A DNA stretch of 64,000 nt. Origin: Trichosporon coremiiforme (lineage: Eukaryota > Basidiomycota > Tremellomycetes > Trichosporonales > Trichosporonaceae). The position numbers were made by a program, and so were the translations under genes. The stretch is from the NCBI GenBank assembly GCA_039545355.1, contig BCJJ01000012.1:513067-577066 (forward strand), in the 5' to 3' direction. The number at the start of each line of letters is the position of its first letter. The stretch's first letter is position 1. Of the stretch, positions 44,596 to 55,572 are shown piece by piece. The notes under the pieces are model-generated. The model was given only the letters and a program-made list of their open reading frames with translations. It did not search any database and was not told the origin of the DNA.

Positions 44596-45763
44596 ATGAC
44601 CGTGGAGACGCAAGCACCAGTAACGATCAGCTACCAGGATCTCGTTGAGCGGCCCGAATCCCTCAAGGCCGAGATCGAGCGCGCCCTCGGGTCGGACGAG
44701 GGCTGTCTCGGCGTCATCCTAGTGAAGGGTGAGTTTCTTCCACCTCCAAGCAGGCAGACCAGAGCTGACCCCCCAGATCTGCCGGCCGAGTTCCCCCAAT
44801 TGCGTGCAAATCTGTTCCAACAGTCCGCGCGTCTCGCCTCGCTCGAAGCAAGCAAGCTCGCCGAGCTCGAGTGTCCGGGCAGCAGCTATTGTTTCGGCTG
44901 GAGCCACGGAAAGGAAGTCATGAACGGCCGCCCGGACACGGCCAAGGGCAGTTTCTACGCGAACCCGCTCCTTGATTCCCCGGACGTCGCTCAGGACCTG
45001 AAGGAGACCTATCCCGAGTACTATGAGGGCAACACTTGGCCTTCGTCTGCCGTCCTGCCCGACTTTGAGCGCGACTTCAAGGCGTAAGTTTGCTCCAGCA
45101 GAGCAGTGAGGCAGGAGCGTGACTGACGGCAGACTCGGCGGACTCATCGCCAGAGTTGGAATCGAGCTGGCCAGGGCCTGCGACGTGAATGGATTCTCCA
45201 GCAGCCCGATTGCGCCCATGATCGAGCGCAGTCGGGCAAACAAGGCCAGGCTGCTGCACTACTTCTCATCTTCCTCTTCGTCCTCTACCTCTTCCGACTC
45301 GGAGGGGGCAGAAGACGACGCCTGCGGCGTGCACCTCGACCACTCGCTCCTCACCGGTCTCTGCTCGGCGCAGTATCTCTCCTCAACGCCCAACCCCACA
45401 TCCCCTCCCAGCTTTGACGAAGTCTCCCCTAACCCTCGCGCCGGACTTTACATCTACCCCCGCCAACGCCTCTCCCCCGAACAATCCGAGAAGGAGATCG
45501 GCCTGGCCCTGAAGGGCAAATCGTCCGTTCCGCCAGTCAAAGTTAGCATTCCGAAGGACTGTCTCGCGTTCCAGACTGGTGAGGCGCTGTCCGTCCTCAC
45601 GGGGGGACGGTTGAGTGCCACGCCCCACTTTGTCGCGTCGGGCAAGCAGGAGAGTAGTCGTGAGACATTCGCGTTCTTCCTCCAGCCCGACGTTGGAGAT
45701 GACTTGGGAGGAGAGACGTTTGGCGAGTTCACGAAGCGAGTGCTGAAGCGGCACTACGCTTAG
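44596..45763 (+). CDS. 2OG-Fe(II) oxygenase-like protein (IPNS-like fold)
   Basis: Predicted iron-dependent dioxygenase of 356 aa; substrate unknown. Exons 44596..44728, 44777..45083 and 45133..45763 sum to 1071 nt in frame. The iron-ligand set is visible: H-x-D in CGVHLDHSLLTG, a distal His in LSATPHFV, and an Arg-x-Thr in SSRETFAFFLQP suited to 2-oxoglutarate. A Ser-rich, acidic loop (SSSSSSSTSSDSEGAEDD) precedes the HxD motif. The N-terminus (VTISYQDLVERPESLKAEI) is the usual start of isopenicillin-N-synthase-like proteins. The family is confident; the activity is inferred from retained ligands. Confidence 0.82.
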
Positions 45764-45949
45764 TCTGCTGCGCGTTGCTGGCTGTCGCGCAGCTCCGCCC
45801 CGCGCGCCTGCCTCGCTCCGCTCGCCGCGACCTCGTAATGAAAACAAATATCCCATAAAGTAGTAACAATAAGTCTATGTATATGCAATGAATGTCCTAA
45901 TCCGTTGCCTATGTTCTACGCTCCCTTCGCGCCTTCGCCCGCTCGCGCC

Positions 45950-48098
45950 CTACGGGTACGACATGGCCTTGCGGTCGTCCGAGATGAGGCGCCAGTACTC
46001 GAGCATGACGAGCATCATGAAGCTCTCCATATCCGGCACGCGCCAGCGGGTATCCACAAAGTTGTGTGCGTTATTCGCAATCTCCTCTGCGAGGTCGTCC
46101 CGCCCCTTCGTACTTCCGTCGGGCGCGCCCTTGAAAAAAGCCATGACGTCGTACAGATCGGCATAGTCGAACCGGATCGGCACATAGTGGTACCACGGGA
46201 CGAGGAGGTCGTTGAACCATTCCGGGAACAGGGTGCTCTTCAGCACGACGTGGTTGCTCTTCAGCAGGCGCCGGAAGCGGCTGCTCCACCCGTTGCCGTC
46301 CACGTCCACGACGTACTTGTACTCGAGCGCCTGGTTGCCGCGTACACTCGGGCGCCACTCGAACTCGGCGTCCATCTCTGCACAGCTCCCGTCCTCCTTT
46401 GAGCACTGGGCGGGACCGCCGAAGAGCCCAATGTCGAACCACGCCTCGTTCATCTGGTTCACGGGGAACTCGCGCACGCGCAGGCCCTCGAGACCAGAGA
46501 CGAGGACGGGCACGGCGGCCTCGCTCTTGTTGTTCGCCAGGAAGTGGAGGCGCTCGCGCTGCGCCTGCCGCCAGGGCATCTGCTTGTTGTGGAAGATACC
46601 CGTGGGCGAACCGCGCCACAGGACCTTGTCGTTCGCCTTCTCGGACCAGGGGACGAAGGGCGGGTTCTGGTACACGGCGTCGAGGGGGACGCCGACAATG
46701 TCGTTGTTGCGCATCATGCGGCAGACACTGATCTGGGGCATGAGCGGGTTCGCGGGCATGCGGTAGTCGGCGATGGCGCTCGCGTGCAGTTCACGGATCT
46801 CGGGGTTGTAGCAGATATCGGTCGACTTGTAGAAGTCGGCGACGAACGTCTTCTCGTGGCTTGAAGTGTCCGACCCGCCCTCGTCGTTCAGGACCTTGTC
46901 GGCGGCAGACTCGCGGAGGGGCGAGCCGTCTGGACACGTCCAGTGCCAGCCCGCCGTCCAACGCATGGCCTGCTCGGCCGCCTTGAGCTGCGACTCGGGC
47001 CAGTGCTTGCCAGCTCGACCGAGCGTCTCGCCGCGTTCCTGGACCTTCTGGCTGAAACATGTCAGCGTCATTCTCGTGCACATTGTGCCTGTGCGAAGCT
47101 TGCTCCTGCACGCCACAGCAGCTCCGTCGCGTTGCTACTCACTGGATGCGACCTGCGGGGCCGTCCTCGTTGTTGAACAGCAGAGTCACGGGCGGGTCCT
47201 GGGTGAAGAACTCCTCCGGGAACTTGGCGAGGATGGGCAGGATCAGAGTGAGCGTGTTGCTGGGATATCAGTTCGCAGTCACAGGTCTGGAAACTCACTT
47301 GCAGCGCCACTTCCAAGCAAAGTTGCCGCCGACCTTGACGCGACCACGGCCGCGCGTGTGCCAGTCCTTGGGCTCCCAGGTGCGGTCCTCGTCCGTCTGC
47401 GTGCCCTCGTCACCCTGTCCGTCGGGCACGAACGTGAACGTCCAGACGGGACCCTTCTTGTTCGCGCCGACCTCGATGCGGTCCTTGATCTCCCTGGGCG
47501 AGAGCGAGAGGAACTGCTCGAAGGGACGGTGCGCGAGCGGGAACATGGACGGAACCGAGACGCTGCCGGTCGACTGGGTGAACTTGAACCAGTGGTCGAA
47601 GCCTTTTGGCGGTTTCATGCCCCAAGCCTTCTCATAGTCGGCGACAGCGTCCTCGAGGGTCTTGACGCTCGCGATGCGCTCGTCGATCGCCTTGGCCTGC
47701 GCGCGGCCGCGCTCGACCAGGAGCTCGACCGGGTGCTTGTCGTGAAGCGCGGGGTCGAACGCCATAAGACCCTTCTCGTCAATTGAGACGCCCTCGTAGT
47801 GGAAGTCCTGGTTCGGCGACTTCAGAGGGTGCTGCGGCTGGCTGCGCGAGTCGGTCGTGAAGTATTCCTGCTCCATCTCGAGGTTGTCGTAAAGCGACGC
47901 GGGCTCCTCGGCGGCGCGGGCGGCAGCGGCAGCAGCAGTGGCACGTCCTCCACTGATGTAGTCGACGGGCTCGACATGGGGGGTGTAGCTGTTCTGAGCC
48001 GGCGGGGGCTGGCGATGGTGCTCGGTGTAGAGCAGGTGGAGGGTGAAGAGGAGACAGGCGAGGCCGAGGAAGATGAATATCCTCGTGGAACGGATCAT
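45950..48098 (-). CDS. CAP10-family glycosyltransferase (GT90-like)
   Basis: Golgi-type glycosyltransferase of 672 aa; relatives (CAP10/CXT1) add xylose to capsule or glycolipid glycans in Cryptococcus. Exons 48098..47299, 47259..47143 and 47051..45950 sum to 2019 nt in frame. A short cytosolic N-terminus and one signal-anchor helix (IFIFLGLACLLFTLHLLY) give type II topology, with an Ala-rich stem after it. The catalytic half shows KVLWRGSPTGIFHN, EYKYVVDVDGNGWSSRFRRL and LKSNHVVLKSTLFPEWFNDL, which are diagnostic for the CAP10 domain. An in-frame ATG 21 nt upstream (48119) is an alternative start. The donor sugar cannot be read from sequence. Confidence 0.93.
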
Positions 48099-50900
48099 CG
48101 TGCCAGTAGCTCGTGGCAAGCTGGCTGGTGCAAGCTCAGCTGCAAGTAGTGTTCACGATTGGTGAGGTGTTGTGCAGTTGATTATAGAGAGCAAGTGGGG
48201 AGGCAGTGGACCGAGCACAAGAGTTGGCGATAATGATGGAGTAGTAGTAGTAGTGTGAGAGAGAGAGTACACGAGATGATTGATGTTGTGCTGAACCCAA
48301 GGCGCGTCGGTGTGCGGGAGGGTGGTGGTGGTTTGGGTGATCGATCTCGTTCCGGCGTACCGGTCGGACGGGCAGACAAGGGTCAGCGGCGCAGGGGGGG
48401 CGATCGTGATAAGACAGAGCGGCCAGGAGGAAATATTTCACATTGAAAGCGACGGTTTGTTGTGTGCTGATGCTACAAAGGTGCCCGCAAGGTCGAGGAA
48501 ATGAATTGATGTCCTGATGTCTGCGGCGAGGCGGCGTGAGTGACGAGTGACCGTTCTCAAGCGAGCGGAGCGGCTTGGAGCGGCGGACCATGGGTCCAAC
48601 GGCATAGAGGATGTGCAAGCCTTGCGCCTTGAGGGGCATGGGGGGGTCAATCGCTGGCGCCCATGGCTTGTGCTAAGGCTGGATAGAGTGGACCTTGTTG
48701 GCCCTTGGTGGGGCAGGGGAGGATGCTGGGTCGCTGGCGATAACAAACTTCACTCTGGCTTGGGGTCAGATGAGCATCCTCCAGGGTCACCAACATTAGC
48801 CTCAGGGCAATCCATTCACCATCGAACACTAGCCCCACGTGCTATGAACGGCCGGCTTGGACGCGTTGCCTGCATTCCCCTTTCGTTCTTCCCCTGCACT
48901 CGGCGCCGCGGCGCGCTGGTAATTCATTGACTTCACTCGGTGAACAGGGTCCAGTGTTGGGACTGTCGGACCCGCCCTGCCCGAGCCGCCGTGGGCCGCG
49001 AGGGGTATGAGGGGGAACGAGGGGTAAACTGAGGCACAAAACGGGCACAGCGGGACACTGCTCCATCCCACCCCAGCCAGCCTTGACGGCATGGACGGCA
49101 GACGGGATGCAGACGTTCGCAGGCGCCTGCCTTCCCAACGTAAACCGATGACGATTGTGAAACTCTACTCCCAACGTTTAACAAGCTTCACCCACATAAG
49201 AGCGTGCCTCGTAATCCACCGAGTCCTGCCCGACAGTTTTTCGTCTGAACTTTGTTTTGTCTTCTGTCCGTTACTCTGTCCCGGCCGAACCGCCGAGCGA
49301 AGGGGGACGGACATTCAAGCATGGCCAAGCAGGCCCCGGGTCAGGAGCGTCGCAGCTTCCAGCTGATATTAAAGTGCGCAGCGAGTCGTTCCGCCGAGTA
49401 CGACGTCTGACCTTATCCACTTCTCCCATTCCAGGAATCGCAGTAATACGATCGGAATGGCTTCGTACCCTTGCTCATCGAAGGCGCCGAATGTGCTCAC
49501 CGGACTGACGGCCGTAGCCACATACAGCCACATACACAGCACTTGATGAACGAGGTCTTGTCCGACGACGAGTGGAAGCAGATCGCGGCGGAAGATTCCA
49601 CAAATGTGACGGGGCGCAGTCTATGTGCATCCGAAGGAAGGTCGTGTTGGGTCCGTGTTGCCCATAGGGTGGGTGATTGACATTACAGCGGCTGAGTTGG
49701 AGATTGTAGCCTGGGTGAGTGGAAGAGGGGAACGTCAACGGTCCACGACCGGAAGGGTGGAACCGTTGAAGCAGGTTGGTACTGGACAAAGAGGAGGAGG
49801 ACAGGGAAGCGCTATCGAGTCCCGCGAAGCCGCAGTACTCGCAATCAGGCAAGGAGACTGTTGGTCAATGCAGCGAGCTCGATGGCCACGTGCATGATGG
49901 TGGCCAGTGCGAGCACCATGACATGGCGGTGGCTGCGGGGATGACTGGATAGCGCGGATCAAGGGACAGCGCACAGACCTTTGTCGGACGAGGGCCGATG
50001 GCGTTGCGCGGTGAGCGCTATGACCAGTAGTGCCAGGTAGATGCCTGGCAACCGATGGCCCGGGCGCAACATTCGACTTTTCGATCTCACTCTCGTCGTT
50101 GCAGACTGACACAACTCGCAACTCACCTCCCTCACAGAACGCAGTCGCAGTCACCGGCGGCATCGTCTCCTCCATACCGCGATCACTCACCAGAACTCGA
50201 TCACTGCCGACTTGCCCACCCATTCCACCACGGCGAACGTCAGCCCCGACACTCCAGCCGACACGGAGTGCGCCAGCGGTCGATTCCATTTTTGCATCTG
50301 ATATCCAGCAGCTGTCTCATTTCCCGTGGCCTAGTCGTGGTAGTCGGTTGCCTCCTCCGAAGAACGCGCGTGCGAGAGCGAGCTCGAGACGGAGACTAGT
50401 CATCTGGCAGCGGCTGATCTCAGCGTCCAACGTCAATTGCGATCCGCGTCGCTCGCGTGCTCCTCGCCCCCTTACCCCTTTGGATCCTTGGGCTATCAGG
50501 CTGCAGGCTGCAGGCTGAGTGCTGGGCGGCGAACGGCTCGGTGCAAGTAGTCCACACAAGTGGGCCCGTGCGATGCCTTTCTGAATCACATCAACGAGGA
50601 GGATCATCGGCTAGCCGCACACAGGGGCGCACTCGCTCACAAAACTCGACTGGACTCTACTCTCCACCCTCTGTCACCTCTTCCAACTCTCCACACCTTC
50701 CTTCCCTTCACCCTTTCTTCCTCGATCGCGTCTACTTCTCGCCGACCAGTCTTCCCATATTCACCCTCCTGGTAGGGAGTTCACCAGATCACCGCTGCTC
50801 CAGGTCGCGTGTGGCTGGGTGCGTTGTTGACTCTGTCCGCTGGCTAACTGAGCATCCAGCTCTCTTGCTTCATCATCGTTCTCATCGTTCCATCATCACC
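48099..50900. other. Gene-poor stretch; right part probably the RRM gene leader
   Basis: 2.8 kb between the divergent CAP10-family and RRM genes. Open frames are short and overlap on both strands. The last several hundred bases before 50901 are rich in pyrimidine and short Ser/Thr/Pro-coding frames, consistent with a long leader. Nothing else recognised. Confidence 0.45.
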
Positions 50901-53571
50901 ATGACCATGACGACCACTGAATCTCTCCCTGCCTTCTTGCCCACGGCGCCGCAGCACGCCTCTGACACCTCCTCCGAGTCGGTCAGCGGCAACTCGCCCG
51001 CTCTCCACGCCATGCCTTCCTTCGCCCAGGGTGTACCCTTCACATACTCGACTCCCATGACAGTCCCTTCCTCGCTGCCTCTGCCCCCGTTCCCCCATGG
51101 AAACGGCCTGATGGGACTCACTGCCGGGATGGCCAACATGTCTGGTATTGGCATGCCGCAGGCATTTCCGGACATGAACGGCTCTATGGACCGCCCCTCG
51201 CCTCCTTGGGCCGAAGCTTACCCTCTGCCTCCCGTCACGCTCATGGGTCCTTTCTACCCCGTCTCGGCTCCTCCTATCGAAAGTGTTCCAACCGGCCAGT
51301 CTGCGCTCGGCTTCATCCCAGGCCCGGCTGCCTATCCCCAGCCTGGTCAGAACACAGTCCCAGCGCCTCCTCCCGGACAGCGTATGCCTCGTCCTCATCC
51401 ATTCCTTGTGAGCTTTTGGTAGGTCGGTTTCAGCTGATGTCAGTGCCATCCTGTCATTTATCTCAGCGAAGTTCCCTCGAGCGTGCGCGAGTTTGACATC
51501 GCTGGGATTCTGGAGCGACAGGGTGTGCCTCCCGTCGCTATCCATCTGTGCGAAGCTCCTCAGCGCCAGGAACGCTTGTGGCCGAACGCGTACTACGAAT
51601 GGATGAACAAGACTGGTAAGTTGCACTAGTTGTCGAGGCTGACCTGCAAGGCACTATCACTTTTGGATCTCTTGGTGATGGTATGTCTTCTATGGCGATC
51701 CGACCTGACGTACAGCTGAGAAGGCTCAGGCCGTTCTCGTCAACCACTCGTATCTCGTGAGCCACTTGAACATCGTGGTCTCACTCTTTTCGCCACCCAT
51801 CTGTCACCCTCTGCCGCCGGCTCCTGTCGCACCTCGTCTCATTCGCCCCATGGTCTTCAAGGGTGACATCAACCATGCGACCATGCCTTCCGAGGGTCAG
51901 ATCTGGGACACCGTCCGTGGGTGGGGCTCGATCCGCCACATCTCTGTCTTCCTGGAGGTCAACCAGGGCGGGGCCTCCTCGCCCGGTGTCGGAGAGTATC
52001 GCTGGCGTGCCAAGGTCGAGTTCTGGTACGAGGACGAAGCTGCTCTGTTCGAGCAGGGTTTCAGTCGCATGGGCGGCTCGATCGTCGGCTGGCAAGTGTA
52101 AGTTCTGTTTGTAGGAGCTGACGCTAACACTGCCAGTGACGTCCGTCGTGATCCCTCATACATCCCATTCACGCCGATGCCTTTCCAGCAGCCGCCCCAG
52201 GGTCCAACCAGCCAGCAAGCTACACCCATGCCTACTGTCTTGTCTGAGGCTCCTCCTGCTGAACCCGCCGTTGTCAATGCTGCGTCTGCGCAGACTCCCA
52301 AGGCAAAAGAGGTCAAGGAACACGAATCGGCTGACGAGGCGAAGGGGCTGGCTGACGTTAAGGCCACGCCGCCTTACAGTGCCGACCTCAAGGCTCCTCC
52401 TCCCAGCTCGCAGGGAAGCGACCCCTTCAAGACTGTCCAGGTCATCCAGCTACCCACTTTCCTGCCCGGCACCGGACAGGCGCTATCGAACGGCGCCGCG
52501 ACTTCCCTCGAGCCCGTGCCGCCTCTGTCCCCTCCCCACTCGGCCAACAAATACGTGTCTCCGTGGGCGTCGCACAACCCGAACGCGTCCGTGCCTCTTA
52601 CTCCTCCTTACCCGAGCGAGAACCTGCCTGGCGACCGTCGCCAGGGCAGCTTCGGCAAGCGCCGTGGCAGCAACCACAAGGGCTCTTCTCGCGTCGGCTG
52701 GAGGCACGTTCCTGGCGGCGTGGTCGGCGACGACGGCACGGTTATCCAGCACGGTCCCGGTCAGCAGATCCACCCGTCGCCTAACCAGGGTCCCGGTTCC
52801 AACAGCTACACTGGACTGGTTGACTACTGCAACCTCATCGTCAAGGTAAGCTATTGCGCGCGAATAATAGCTGACGTTAGAACCTCGATGGTGACATTGG
52901 CGGTCCCTTCCTTCGTGACAGCTTTGCCCCCTTCGGACAAGTCGTCAACGCTCGTGTCATGCGCGATGAGTGTGGCCGCTCTCGTGGCTACGGCTTTGTC
53001 TCATTCCTGCGCCCTCACGAGGCGTCCCAGGCTCTGAGCTCAATGAACGGCGCCAAGCTCGGCAGCGGAACTTTGTACGTCGCATACCACCAGCCGCGAC
53101 GCAACTACAACAAGGCGTTCACGCACCTCGGTAACAAGCGTGAGGGCTTCGGCGACCGCAAGAACACGGGCTTCATTCCTCGCAGCGAGCTGGAAGGCAT
53201 CACTCTGAACGAGCTGGCGGAGAAGCCCCCCGTCGCGGTGCTGAACTTTGTGAAGCGCGGCGGTGACAGGTTCTGCAACCGCCTCGGGCTCGAGAAGAGT
53301 GATGCGGAGATCACAGCTGGCACCAAGGTCGACATCATCTGCCACATTCACAAGACTGCTTGTAAGCTACTCAGAGCACGCGGCCAGCTAACGTCAGCAC
53401 CCGGTGAGAGCAAGAGTCAGTCCCTGCAGCGCATCAAGGACTACGTCAACAGCCTGAGTGCCGAGGACGAGGCTGCGATTCGTGACCTGTAAGTTGAGGT
53501 ATCTTCCGCGAGCTGACATCAGCCTCCCGTACCCCGCCCTCGTCGACGCGATGGTGCACCACCAAAAGTGA
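50901..53571 (+). CDS. RRM RNA-binding protein with eight exons (806 aa)
   Basis: Predicted RNA-binding regulator. Exons 50901..51407, 51444..51615, 51651..51680 (30 nt), 51716..52097, 52137..52845, 52881..53361, 53398..53488 and 53523..53571 sum to 2421 nt in frame; introns are 34-39 nt. The N-terminal ~170 residues are Pro/Met-rich. A degenerate RRM-like unit may lie in VPSSVREFDIAGILERQG through GTITFGSLGDAEKAQAVL. A clear RRM follows: RNP2 CNLIVKNLDGDI, RNP1 SRGYGFVSFL. After it come a basic HQPRRNYNKAF segment and an Arg/Gly region. The intron before the RNP2 core recurs at a conserved-looking place. The target RNAs are unknown; Mrn1/Whi3-like proteins are the nearest idea. Confidence 0.88.
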
Positions 53572-53686
53572 TATTAGATTCCGTTTTCTTCCTTCTGCGC
53601 ATACAGGAGATCGAGGTAGGAGCCGTTGTAGACAGTGATCGTGACCGTAACTGTGATGTAAGAAGAGTACATCGTGCAAATACAAT

Positions 53687-55036
53687 TTAGTTATCCTGCC
53701 ACCCTCCGCCGAGCATCGGCCCCTGCCCTCCTCCGACCATGGATCCCTGCGGCGGCGGTCCTCCACCCATGAGCGCCATCGGGTTCACGCCCTGTGGCAT
53801 CATCATGCCCGGGTTCATGCCGGGGTTCATGCCGGGCGGCATGCTGCCTGGTCCGCCAGGTCCGCCTGGCCCTCCGGGTCCACCAGGCGACTCCTGTCCC
53901 GGCCCGCCGGGTCCGCCGGCGAGAGCAAGCGCCTGCGCCTGCACGTTCGCCTGCGCAGCCTGCGCCGCAGCGAGGCGGGCATGCGGCGGTCCAGGACTCG
54001 GGGGCGGCTGGCTTTTCGGCGTCCCATTCGGCTGCTGCTCGCCATTAGGTTTGGGCGTGGGCGTGCCCTTGTCCTTCTTCTCCTCTCCCGTCTTCTCCTT
54101 TGCGGCGTCCTTCTTCTCCCCCACTCCCGCTCCGTCCTTGCTCGCAGGCCGGTCCTTGCCGTCCTTGCCGTCCTTGTCGGCCGAGGAGGACGGGGCAGAA
54201 GTAGATTCAACAGGTTCGGGTTCGGGCGAGTCTTCCCTCGGTGGCCGGCCGTGGGTGTAGTACGCCTCGGACTGGCGGTCGAACAGGAGCTGGCGCGTGT
54301 TGTAGTCGTACTGCGGGCCGCGGGCTGCGCGCGCTTGGCACAGGAGGTGGTTCCAGTAACTCGCGCTGGCTGCTATGTCGACCTTGTCTGCCTCGGTGAC
54401 GGGGGCGAGCTTGCGGAGGTGCACGGGGGTGTCTCGCAGTTCCCGCCTGGCCCAAGGGGAAGGGGAGGCTTCCCTCGATCGAGCGGGTGATGGCGGGGGA
54501 AGATGGCTAGGATGGCCGGGGAGGTGGGGGTGGACCGAGGCTGCGGGCGAGGACGAGGGCGAGAAGGAGCGCGAGCGCACGCGCGCGAGCCGGTCCAGGC
54601 GCTGCTTCCAGTACACCTGCGATAGAGGGGTGTTCGGGCCGAGCTTGATGCGCTTCGCCAGCGGTGTGCCGACCACATCGTCGTCTTCCCTCTCCCTTGT
54701 CCCTATTCCCTCTCCTTCTCCGGGTGCTTCCCCGCTCCCCTCGCCAGAGATCCCGGAGCCTGACGCCTCGCCCGACCGTTCGGAGGTTGAGCCAGAGGGC
54801 AGGTCTGGCGGCTCCTCGCCCTGGATCGCGGCGTACTCGACCCGCTGCTCTGGGGTCAGGAAGGACTCAATGTCAAAGGTGTGCCCGCGCTGGTGCGCTA
54901 TTTGCTGTGCCATGAGGAGCACCTCGAGACTGGGGCCGGAGTCGGATGGCTCATCGCTCGGCGACCCGGGCGGTTGCGGGACCGGAGAGGCCGGGACGTA
55001 GATCTTGGTATCCCTTGGTCTCGTTTTGCGGGGCAT
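53687..55036 (-). CDS. Low-complexity, probably nuclear protein (449 aa)
   Basis: Single-exon gene, tail-to-tail with the RRM gene (115 bp apart). Start chosen at MPRKTRPRDTKIYVP; the frame is open further upstream but that part looks like leader. Recognisable parts are DIESFLTPEQRVEYAAIQG (a possible helical segment), a short basic TPLAKRIKLGP resembling a nuclear signal, YWNHLLCQARAARGPQYDYN, a Lys/Asp/Glu-rich stretch, then a collagen-like GGPGGPG run and PGMNPGMNPGMMMP repeats at the C-terminus. I do not recognise the family. Most of the protein should be disordered. Confidence 0.65.
   Translation of the reverse strand: MPRKTRPRDTKIYVPASPVPQPPGSPSDEPSDSGPSLEVLLMAQQIAHQRGHTFDIESFLTPEQRVEYAAIQGEEPPDLPSGSTSERSGEASGSGISGEGSGEAPGEGEGIGTREREDDDVVGTPLAKRIKLGPNTPLSQVYWKQRLDRLARVRSRSFSPSSSPAASVHPHLPGHPSHLPPPSPARSREASPSPWARRELRDTPVHLRKLAPVTEADKVDIAASASYWNHLLCQARAARGPQYDYNTRQLLFDRQSEAYYTHGRPPREDSPEPEPVESTSAPSSSADKDGKDGKDRPASKDGAGVGEKKDAAKEKTGEEKKDKGTPTPKPNGEQQPNGTPKSQPPPSPGPPHARLAAAQAAQANVQAQALALAGGPGGPGQESPGGPGGPGGPGGPGSMPPGMNPGMNPGMMMPQGVNPMALMGGGPPPQGSMVGGGQGPMLGGGWQDN
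53740..53935 (-). repeat. Coding Gly-Pro and PGMN repeats
   Basis: Short tandem repeats encoding GGPGGPG and PGMNPGM units in the C-terminus of the low-complexity protein. They are compositionally extreme and likely polymorphic. Confidence 0.75.
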
Positions 55037-55572
55037 GATTGCGATACGTCCGGACAGACGGCGGGTCCGAGGTGGATGGGATGGGAGGCACCGGGGGCGT
55101 CGGTGGAGGCTGGCTTGGCTTGAGCTGGAGCTGGCTGGAGCTGGGGCGCAGAGAAGGGAAGAAGCGGGGGATGCGATGTCGCGTGCTGTACTGTGTGTGG
55201 TGTGTCTGATGCGATGCGAGTGAGGCCGAGGTGTGGTGCGTAGCTTGCAGGCGTTGTGCGATGGATGTGCGCGATGCGATCGGTCACGATGCACGGCGAC
55301 TTGAGGTTCGTCGGCAAGTTGGCGCACACAACATGTCCCTTGGTCCCTTGCTGCGTAGCGCAGCTGCCGTTGCCTTTGCCGGGTCGGTAGCACATGGCCC
55401 AGGTCAGTCACGTGACTGAATCAAGGCACCTCCACCTTGCACAGCCAGCCTGGACGCCGTTAGCGTCAGTGCGTACGTGCTCCTCTCCGACTTTCTCAAA
55501 CCACCTCGACAAACTCTACTCCGCAACACACACTACACACCTCCGACTCAGCAGCAGGTCCCCAGCCCCAAC

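Noticed and set aside
45383..48119. Several 100-300 codon ORFs opposite the 2OG oxygenase and CAP10 genes
   Set aside because: They mirror well-supported genes, have no motifs, and start/stop without splice or promoter context.
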